Positions 34,563-40,762 of a stretch of 40,762 nt of DNA are shown here, in pieces. Below the pieces are notes generated by a model that had not been told where the DNA came from, ran no database searches, and worked only from the letters and a program-made list of their open reading frames with translations. Positions within the stretch are counted from its first letter, which is position 1, and each line of letters opens with the position of its first letter. Source of the stretch: Treponema sp. (GTDB taxonomy: Bacteria > Spirochaetota > Spirochaetia > Treponematales > Treponemataceae). A program made the position numbers and the translations under genes. Location: positions 1 to 40,762 of the forward strand of contig JAILBH010000225.1 in NCBI GenBank assembly GCA_024681195.1, given 5' to 3'.

Positions 34563-35708
34563 CTACTTCCTTATAAGATTAATTGACAGTATGCAGGCAA
34601 TAACAGCCATAAGAATATTTGGAACCCAGATACACCAGAAAGAATTTAAATTTACGCGCGTAACAAGCAGCTGTCCCGAAATCTGCATTGCCCAATACAA
34701 TACACAGATTATAATTCCAATAAAAAGTCCCATTGTTAAACCATTATGCTTTCCAAAAAGGAAGGCTATGGAAAAGGCCAGGAATGCAAAAAAGATTGAG
34801 CCAAAAGGAATGGCAAATTTCTTATAATATTCCATCATCCAGGTGTTGATTCGCATATCATCTTCATCTGGATCTGCTTTCATTATGCGTATCTCTTTAC
34901 GCAAGTCATAGAAGGTCATTTCGCGGGGATTTTTTCCGCCACGCCCTGTTATGGTAGAATCAAAAAGATTTAAGATTGTATTTTCTGTAGAAAGAACTTC
35001 ATAATTATTAAAATTTTCAAGTTCAAAGGTTGTCATTATTGAATCCGACATATCAAGCTGAAGCAAAACTCCCTGATTTTTTGCACCTGTAAGCACAGAC
35101 TTACCGGCAATAATAATTGTTTCTTTATTGCTGTCTTCTTTAGAATTAAAAAAGATTATATCAGAAACGTCGGAGTCTTTTACATCACCAATAACTACAG
35201 TTGAATTATCAATTCGTTTGATACTGTTTGATTCAAGAACAACCGAAGGATTTGAGCGCATGATTTTTCTGTAGAGCTGATTGTATTTTATTGTACTCAG
35301 CGGCAAAAGATAATCATTTACAAAAAAGGAAACAAAAGAAATTGCAAGTCCCATGACAAGAACTGGTTTTAAAATTGATCGGAAGCTGAAACCGGAAGCA
35401 CGAAAAATAAGGATTTCATTATCACTACTCATTCTTCCAAGACACATTAAGAAACCAACCAGAGTTGCAAACGGAGAAGACTGTGCAATAATGGCCGGCA
35501 TACTGTAAATCATAATTTTGGATACATCTTTAAATGGGGCTCTTTTTGCAAGCATATCTTCGCCAATAAGCAGAATCTGATTTGCAAAAAAGACTACAAA
35601 AAGAAACGCAAAACAAATGAGAAAATACAGAAACAATTCTTTATAAAGATATCGTATTAAAAGATTGTTCTTTAAATCTGTATTGCGGTTAAACCCCGGT
35701 AGAACCAA
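34563..35708 (-). CDS. lptF: LptF/LptG-family permease (LptF position)
   Basis: 381 residues with the same layout as the next gene: three N-terminal helices, a periplasmic jellyroll and three C-terminal helices. MSSDNEILIFRASGFSFRSI is the hallmark coupling region. The start is TTG at 35708, with GGGGAG 11 nt upstream, and the gene overlaps dut by 20 nt. No ATG lies upstream of the first membrane helix (LLIRYLYKELFLYF), so TTG is the best choice. The substrate in a treponeme is uncertain: some treponemes lack classical LPS, so a lipooligosaccharide or other glycolipid is possible. Confidence 0.78.
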   Translation of the reverse strand: MVLPGFNRNTDLKNNLLIRYLYKELFLYFLICFAFLFVVFFANQILLIGEDMLAKRAPFKDVSKIMIYSMPAIIAQSSPFATLVGFLMCLGRMSSDNEILIFRASGFSFRSILKPVLVMGLAISFVSFFVNDYLLPLSTIKYNQLYRKIMRSNPSVVLESNSIKRIDNSTVVIGDVKDSDVSDIIFFNSKEDSNKETIIIAGKSVLTGAKNQGVLLQLDMSDSIMTTFELENFNNYEVLSTENTILNLFDSTITGRGGKNPREMTFYDLRKEIRIMKADPDEDDMRINTWMMEYYKKFAIPFGSIFFAFLAFSIAFLFGKHNGLTMGLFIGIIICVLYWAMQISGQLLVTRVNLNSFWCIWVPNILMAVIACILSINLIRK

Positions 35709-36129
35709 AACCTTTTTCTCCCCTTTCTGTTTCAGATAAAGAATCTGTAAGAATATAATCTGCTGTTGTTACAGGACTTATAATAATCTGAGCAATCCGT
35801 TCGCCATTATTTATTGTAAAATCCTTATCACTAAGATTGATTAAAAGAATTTTTAATTCACCACGATAATCACTATCTATGGTTCCAGGTGTATTTAAAA
35901 CTGTAATACCATTTTTTGCGGCTAATCCGGAACGAGGACGAACCTGTATTTCATAACCAAGCGGAATTTCAAAAAACAATCCGGTTGGAATCATTGCAAA
36001 CTTTCCGGCAGCAATTACTACAGGCTCATTTAATAAAGCACAGACATCGGCGCCAGCAGCACCATCTGTTTTGTAAACAGGAATGATGGCGCCTTTAGAA
36101 GCAACGCATTTAACATTAATCTTATTCAT
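35689..36129 (-). CDS. dut: Deoxyuridine 5'-triphosphate nucleotidohydrolase
   Basis: dUTPase converts dUTP to dUMP and pyrophosphate, keeping uracil out of DNA and supplying dTMP synthesis. All five motifs of the trimeric type are present: KTDGAAGADVCA, RPRSGLAAKNGI, NTPGTIDSDYRGE, NGERIAQIII and ERGEKGFGSTG. 146 residues, normal. It lies 12 nt downstream of the second EAL gene, has no Shine-Dalgarno site, and has TGATATATT 6 nt upstream of the ATG, so it may have its own leaderless promoter within the unit. Confidence 0.96.
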   Translation of the reverse strand: MNKINVKCVASKGAIIPVYKTDGAAGADVCALLNEPVVIAAGKFAMIPTGLFFEIPLGYEIQVRPRSGLAAKNGITVLNTPGTIDSDYRGELKILLINLSDKDFTINNGERIAQIIISPVTTADYILTDSLSETERGEKGFGSTGV

Positions 36130-36135
36130 ACATAC

Positions 36136-36144
36136 AATATATCA
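36136..36144 (-). promoter_or_regulatory. Extended -10 promoter for dut overlapping the EAL stop codon
   Basis: TGATATATT on the minus strand, 6 nt upstream of the dut ATG. The leading TGA is also the stop codon of the EAL gene upstream. Confidence 0.5.
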
Positions 36145-38091
36145 TATTGTAAAGAACTTAACAAACTCAGATTGCGGCAAAGGATGAGAAAAATAAAAAC
36201 CTTGTAAATATTTACAGGCAGTATGTTTATCAATCTTATAGTTCCTGAAGAGTTCTGCCCTTTCTTTGGATTCAATACCTTCTATAATCACTTCTTTTCC
36301 AAGAGATCGCAGCATGTGAATTGTATCTTTTACAACCGATAAGCTTTCTGAATTGTCAACTTCATCCACAAAGGTTTTATTCAATTTGATAATATCAAAC
36401 GGCAATGATATTACATTTCTAATATTTGAATAATCAGTTCCATAATCATCAAGCGCTAAACGTATTCCCATATTTGCAAGCTGATTAATATTTTTTTCTA
36501 CAATTACGGGGTTAAAGTTTACGGCTTTTTCTGTAACCTCAAGACGCAGCTTTGATGGTGCTATATCATATTTTTCCAGATATGAGCGGACTTTTTCTAC
36601 AAGATTATTTTGAAGACTCTGTGCTATAGAAAGATTAATATCTATATATTCAAGATTTAGAGAAGCCGCTTCTTTACTGGCAAGGAAGGAACAGACATTT
36701 TCCAGAACAAAATCACCAATTATATGAATGCGGTTTGTACGTTCAGCATAAGAAATGAAAGTAGCAGGTGGAATAATACCAAATTCTTCATCGTTTAATC
36801 TTATAAGAGCCTCTGCACAAGTAAAAGTCATCGTTTCAACATTAAAGATTGGCTGATAGTAAACATCAAAAAGACGGTTTTCTATTGCACGATCCAGAAT
36901 CTTTTCCATATTGCTTTTTATGATAAAGCTTCTTTCTCCGGAATAATCCCGATACCAGTAAGGTTTATTTGTTTTAGTTATAATTGAATCAAAATTCTTT
37001 GCTGCATACAGCATCTTATCTGCAGTATCTACGTCTTCGGGATAACATACAACACAGATTTTTGTGATAAGATTAATTTTTGCTTTTCCAAGAATAAAAC
37101 TCTGAGAAAAATATTTTTCAAGTTCATTTAACTGAACATTAATTGCTTCATCAGTCTGGTTTTCGGTTGGAAGCGCATAAACAAAATTATTCAGATAATA
37201 TACAGAAGCTTTAAGCTTTGCTTTTTTGGAAAGTGTATTTAAAAAACTGGTAACACTTTTAAGAAATTCAATAAAACGTTCAGGGCCAAGATACATGTTC
37301 AGATGGGCTTCGTTTGTAATCTTTATAAAAATAATCTTAACCGGAAGTTCAATTCTTACACTCTTCTTTAATTCCTTTTCAAAAGCAATATTAGACAGCG
37401 CCAGCGTCTGTGTGTTTACAAGAATTTCGGGTCTTTGAATTGTTGCAAAAATAAGATAACAGGTAATTGCTACAATGAACATTTCAATTTGAATTGACGG
37501 AAAGAACATCTGAAAAATCAAAACTACAATATTAAGAGGCAGCATCAAAAGTGTATATAAAATCCTTCTTTTTGAGAGCAGCCTTTTATAAATCATAATA
37601 ATAGAAATACAATATAAATGTTGAATAATTATTGTAATATCCAGTAACAACGATGGTCTATACCAGATTAGATTCATGGAATTATCAAGAGAAAACATCA
37701 TCTGATTGAATATATCTACAATAATGTAAAGATTTGGAATTAAATAAAAAAGAATAATTATTAATTTTTGAAAATCTTTTCTTCGAAGCAATGGCAAAAG
37801 ACCAGTGGCAGAAAAAGCAAAAAGTGCTCCAAGACTATAGACCAGAACCCGACACATCAATGCAAGATAAATGAGGATTCTTACCAGGACTTCTATTGCA
37901 AAACTATAAGTGCAGGTTCTTAGAATAATATGATATGACAATCTGAAGATAATTGTTATGCAGGAAACAATAAGAATAAAATCATATAATCTTCCTGTTC
38001 TCTGGTTTACCTTGTATTTAAGTAAATCAGAAATATACAATGTAAAGAAAATGAGGAAGCCTGTAATGTCGCACATTAAGAAATCGTTCAC
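36142..38091 (-). CDS. Membrane-anchored EAL-domain protein (second of a tandem pair)
   Basis: Predicted c-di-GMP phosphodiesterase, 649 residues. About seven membrane helices occupy residues 10-215, then a GGDEF-like region (about 235-385) lacking the GGDEF motif, then an EAL domain (395-645). The catalytic and metal residues are present: E427 in AEALIRL, Asn in INLS, Glu in LEVTEK, the DD pair in DDYGTDYSN, Lys in IIKLNKTF, and Glu in IIEGIES. In DDYGTDYSN the usual second Gly is Asp. The start is GTG, overlapping the preceding EAL gene by 4 nt (GTGA); an ATG five codons later is possible. Activity is probable but unproven. Confidence 0.85.
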   Translation of the reverse strand: MNDFLMCDITGFLIFFTLYISDLLKYKVNQRTGRLYDFILIVSCITIIFRLSYHIILRTCTYSFAIEVLVRILIYLALMCRVLVYSLGALFAFSATGLLPLLRRKDFQKLIIILFYLIPNLYIIVDIFNQMMFSLDNSMNLIWYRPSLLLDITIIIQHLYCISIIMIYKRLLSKRRILYTLLMLPLNIVVLIFQMFFPSIQIEMFIVAITCYLIFATIQRPEILVNTQTLALSNIAFEKELKKSVRIELPVKIIFIKITNEAHLNMYLGPERFIEFLKSVTSFLNTLSKKAKLKASVYYLNNFVYALPTENQTDEAINVQLNELEKYFSQSFILGKAKINLITKICVVCYPEDVDTADKMLYAAKNFDSIITKTNKPYWYRDYSGERSFIIKSNMEKILDRAIENRLFDVYYQPIFNVETMTFTCAEALIRLNDEEFGIIPPATFISYAERTNRIHIIGDFVLENVCSFLASKEAASLNLEYIDINLSIAQSLQNNLVEKVRSYLEKYDIAPSKLRLEVTEKAVNFNPVIVEKNINQLANMGIRLALDDYGTDYSNIRNVISLPFDIIKLNKTFVDEVDNSESLSVVKDTIHMLRSLGKEVIIEGIESKERAELFRNYKIDKHTACKYLQGFYFSHPLPQSEFVKFFTI

Positions 38092-40043
38092 AGTGTTTCT
38101 ACCTCATCAATATCATTTGTTGTCTGCAGGAATCTGAAAAAATCATCGCGATTCAAAGGTTTTGAAAAATAGAAGCCCTGAATATAATCGCAGCCAGCAT
38201 TTCTAAAATAATCAAACTCATCGTAGGTTTCAATACCTTCAATAAGAATCTTTTTATTTAGTTTTTTGAGCATGCTGATTGTTTCTTTTATGATAATCTT
38301 CATGCCCGGTTTTTCAAGATCATCAACAAAGCATTTATCCAGCTTAATAATATTTAAAGGAAGCTTGGTTATTCTAAGAATATTAGAATAGCCGGTACCA
38401 TAATCATCAAGAGAAAAAGTTATACCTGAATCAGAAAGAGTTTTGATATTTTTTTCTATTATTTCATAATTCATCTGTTGAGAGGTTTCTGTAATTTCCA
38501 GATTTATTTTTTCTGGAGAAACTTTATATTTTTCAAGCAGGCCCTGAATTGTATCTGTAAGATGCAGTTCCATACATTGGGCAACAGAAAGATTAATTTC
38601 TATATATTCAAGACCATAATATTCGATAGATGATTCAGAAATAAATTTTACCACATCCTCAAGGACAAAGTTTCCAATCTGATGAATTGTTCCTGTCTTT
38701 TCGGCAGCAGGAATAAAGATTCCTGGAGAAATAAAACCAAGTTCTTCATCCTTTAATCTTATGAGTGCTTCGGCCGAAACAAATTTTCGTTTTTCAATAT
38801 TATAAATAGGCTGATAGTACATTTCAAAGCTGTTATTCTTAAAGCCCTTTTGAATGATATGATCAATCTGGTGCGAAATTTGAAATTCCTTTGAATCTGC
38901 AATTTCATCAAGGAATATGAGTGTATTATTCTGGAATAATACAGAGTCAAGATTCTTTTCAAAATTAAGAACAGAATTATAATCCTTTAATTCTTCAGGA
39001 CAGCGTACATAACAAAGTTTAAAATCAAACATAATGTTAATGCTGTGAATCGGGTGCTTACCTGCAGCAAAGGTTCTGATTTTTTGTGCAATCAATTCAA
39101 TTTCACTCTGATCATCATAAAGCGTCAGGACAACAAAGCTTCCCTTATCAAGATAGTAAACCTCGTATTCATCATTGTTACAAATTTCATATATTTCTTT
39201 AATGATGCGGGACAGAAAATCATTAATGCTTTCTTTTTCGAATTGATTTTGAAGACGTTCAAAATTTGTAATCTGCAGAAAGATAAGTCTTATTTTTCTT
39301 TTGGCAGCAAAATTTCGGTTCAGCTCATCCTTAAATGCCTGATAATTTAAGCTTCTGGAATTCATATCCATAATTTCTTCCGGCTTTTGTACTGCAAAAG
39401 AAATAAAGAGCAGCGGGAATGTTGTGCTTAAGATTTCTACAATGTATTGAGGAAAGTATGTCTGAAGTAAAACACCAATTATATTAATTGGTGCAAGACT
39501 TATGAGCATAAGAAACTTATATCTGTTAAGCATTTTTCTATTATAAACAAGGCATATAATTGAATAAACAAGTACCCAGATAGCAGCAATTCGCATGTAA
39601 GAAAGCCATGGTCCACGCACATATTCCAGATTATCTGTTATTTCAAAAACCTTATGCGTAAAGACATCAAAGCCTAACAAGCCAAGAATTCCAATTAACG
39701 GGAATGCCCAGGTAAGCTTAAGCAGCAAATCGTTGTTAAATTCATGCCACATTCCGCAGACAGAAAAAATGAATAGAATATAAATTGGCGTAGAAAGATT
39801 TCTGAATATAAAATAAAAATAATTCATTATATATACAAAAACCTTACTTTTTAAGTTGATCGATAAAACTGTAGGTAACCACAAACGCAGAATATCAAAA
39901 ATGCCTGAAATAAAAACTACAATTGTAAGAATGAAAAACAGAATGTTAGATGTTCCTCTTGTCATTCTTCTTATAAAAATTGAAAGAAGAAGGATTACAA
40001 GAGTAATTAATGAACATATATCAAAAGTTATAATTCTGGGCAT
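38088..40043 (-). CDS. Membrane-anchored EAL-domain protein (first of a tandem pair)
   Basis: Paralogue of the next gene: 651 residues, about seven membrane helices (residues 8-215, 7TM-type input region), a degenerate GGDEF-like domain (235-385, no GGDEF), and an EAL domain (395-640). Its signature residues are canonical: AEALIRL (E425), INLS, LEITET, DDYGTGYSN, IIKLDKCFVDD and LIEGIET, QGFYFSKPL. It should hydrolyse c-di-GMP to pGpG. The two proteins are alike along their whole length, so they arose by duplication. The start ATG at 40043 has only a weak GGA 13 nt upstream; TGCTATTTT 24 nt upstream, inside the pnp terminator, might act as a promoter. It heads the seven-gene unit that ends with the HEAT protein. 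Confidence 0.87.
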   Translation of the reverse strand: MPRIITFDICSLITLVILLLSIFIRRMTRGTSNILFFILTIVVFISGIFDILRLWLPTVLSINLKSKVFVYIMNYFYFIFRNLSTPIYILFIFSVCGMWHEFNNDLLLKLTWAFPLIGILGLLGFDVFTHKVFEITDNLEYVRGPWLSYMRIAAIWVLVYSIICLVYNRKMLNRYKFLMLISLAPINIIGVLLQTYFPQYIVEILSTTFPLLFISFAVQKPEEIMDMNSRSLNYQAFKDELNRNFAAKRKIRLIFLQITNFERLQNQFEKESINDFLSRIIKEIYEICNNDEYEVYYLDKGSFVVLTLYDDQSEIELIAQKIRTFAAGKHPIHSINIMFDFKLCYVRCPEELKDYNSVLNFEKNLDSVLFQNNTLIFLDEIADSKEFQISHQIDHIIQKGFKNNSFEMYYQPIYNIEKRKFVSAEALIRLKDEELGFISPGIFIPAAEKTGTIHQIGNFVLEDVVKFISESSIEYYGLEYIEINLSVAQCMELHLTDTIQGLLEKYKVSPEKINLEITETSQQMNYEIIEKNIKTLSDSGITFSLDDYGTGYSNILRITKLPLNIIKLDKCFVDDLEKPGMKIIIKETISMLKKLNKKILIEGIETYDEFDYFRNAGCDYIQGFYFSKPLNRDDFFRFLQTTNDIDEVETL

Positions 40044-40062
40044 TAGAATTCTTTTTCCATTT

Positions 40063-40107
40063 TAAAAAAAATAGCATTCCGGCAACAAACTATTCCCGAA
40101 ATGCTAT
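40063..40107 (-). terminator. Rho-independent terminator of pnp
   Basis: Arms 40071-40082 and 40096-40107 form a 12-bp stem (one G-U) with a 13-nt loop, followed on the minus strand by eight T residues (40063-40070). It is 30 nt past the pnp stop and separates pnp from the EAL unit. Confidence 0.8.
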
Positions 40108-40137
40108 ACTTTTATAAGATTATATCACATAACCTTT

Positions 40138-40762
40138 TTATGACTCAAGTGCGTCAATGTAAGAAAGGTTAAGTCTTCCCTGCTTGTCTACTTCGAGAAG
40201 TTTAACAGGAATAACCTGACCTTCTGTAAGAACGTCTGTTACCTTGTTTACGCGCTGTTTTGAGAGCTTTGAAATGTGGCAGAGGCCTTCTTTTCCAGGA
40301 AGGATTTCTACAAAGGCACCAAAGTCCATAATGCGCTTTACAGTTCCCTGGTAGATTGTTCCAACCTCTGGATCTTCTGTAATGCCCTTTACGGCCTTCT
40401 TTGCTGCTTCGGCATTCATTCCGTTCTTTGAGTAGATTGTTACAGTTCCGTCGTCTTCTGTATTGATTGTTACATCATACTGAGCGCACAGAGCCTTAAC
40501 ATTCTTTCCGCCTGGTCCAATGAGGGCGCCAATCTTGTCTACAGGAATCTTCATTGTGAGGATCTGTGGAGCATTCTTAGCAAGTGGAGCCGGCTTGTCG
40601 ATGCATTTTTCCATAATAGAAAGGATGTGGAGACGACCCTGACGAGCCTGTTCCATAGCCTTCTTCATGATTTCTGTTGTTACACCGGCAATCTTAATAT
40701 CCATCTGGAAGCCTGTAATACCGTCTTTTGTTCCGGCTACCTTAAAGTCCATATCGCCAAGG
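40138..40762 (-). CDS. pnp: Polynucleotide phosphorylase, C-terminal part (5'-truncated)
   Basis: The gene runs off the right edge; about 208 residues are visible. PNPase degrades RNA 3' to 5' phosphorolytically, often in the degradosome. The visible part starts in the second RNase PH domain with LGDMDFKVAGT, which holds catalytic Asp residues, and continues with GRLHILSIMEKCI. A KH domain follows with IGALIGPGGKNVKALC, then an S1 domain (GTIYQGTVKRIMDFGAFVEILPG broken at the usual position, ending with LNLSYIDAL). Two residues upstream of the ATG-like Met40752 are still coding, so that Met is internal. It has its own terminator. Confidence 0.96.
   Translation of the reverse strand, partial: LGDMDFKVAGTKDGITGFQMDIKIAGVTTEIMKKAMEQARQGRLHILSIMEKCIDKPAPLAKNAPQILTMKIPVDKIGALIGPGGKNVKALCAQYDVTINTEDDGTVTIYSKNGMNAEAAKKAVKGITEDPEVGTIYQGTVKRIMDFGAFVEILPGKEGLCHISKLSKQRVNKVTDVLTEGQVIPVKLLEVDKQGRLNLSYIDALES

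Overview
The window looks like a chromosomal segment of a spirochaete, most likely a host-associated Treponema. The AT-rich base composition, several proteins with relaxed spirochaete-type lipoboxes, many treponeme-like envelope proteins of unknown function, membrane-anchored EAL proteins, and dispersed palindromic repeats of the CCCTTCGACAAGCTCAGG type all point that way. Genus assignment is inference; no rRNA is present. There are 37 genes (two cut by the window edges). I see no tRNA, rRNA, CRISPR array, insertion sequence or prophage.

Layout. 1-1307 (+): 3' end of hisS, then coaX, separated by a long palindromic repeat. 1331-5422 (-): a six-gene unit with a spirochaetal lipoprotein, two small membrane proteins, a NUDIX hydrolase, an SH3-like lipoprotein and a sialic-acid-synthase-family enzyme. 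5423-5736: a GC-rich nested palindrome and the secA promoter; then secA (+). 8584-11225 (-): an oversized signal peptidase I and a TatD-family hydrolase. 11284-13712: a 70-residue orphan (+), and miaA and an RlmI-type methyltransferase (-). 13903-17078 (+): an AT-rich accessory stretch with a YARHG-domain protein, an MNT/HEPN pair and three orphan envelope proteins. 17115-23618 (-): six abutting genes, plsC, lipid kinase, a heterodimeric ABC exporter and two HAD phosphatases. 23648-26926 (-): a giant lipoprotein with Ig-like regions. 27055-30848 (+): a CapA-like lipoprotein and a DEAH helicase. 30878-40043 (-): a seven-gene unit, two EAL proteins, dut, lptF, lptG, tgt and a HEAT-repeat protein. 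40138-end (-): 3' end of pnp with its terminator.

How the genes fit together. Much of the window serves the cell envelope: protein export (SecA, signal peptidase I), lipoproteins, phospholipid synthesis and export (PlsC, lipid kinase, ABC pair), and LptF/LptG. The rest is RNA and tRNA maintenance (HisS, MiaA, RlmI-type, Tgt, PNPase, DEAH helicase), nucleotide hygiene (Dut, NUDIX) and c-di-GMP turnover (two EAL proteins).

Two things stand out. First, seven transcription-unit heads have an extended -10 box (TGnTAnnnT) only 6-9 nt upstream of the start codon, with no Shine-Dalgarno and no clear -35. An eighth (tatD) has TATAAT at 7 nt without the TG. This fits leaderless mRNAs. By contrast, secA and the giant lipoprotein have ordinary -35/-10 promoters, leaders and Shine-Dalgarno sites. 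Second, a palindromic repeat family has inserted in frame into three conserved genes (tatD, rlmI-type, DEAH helicase) and is read in three different frames, because five of its six frames are open.
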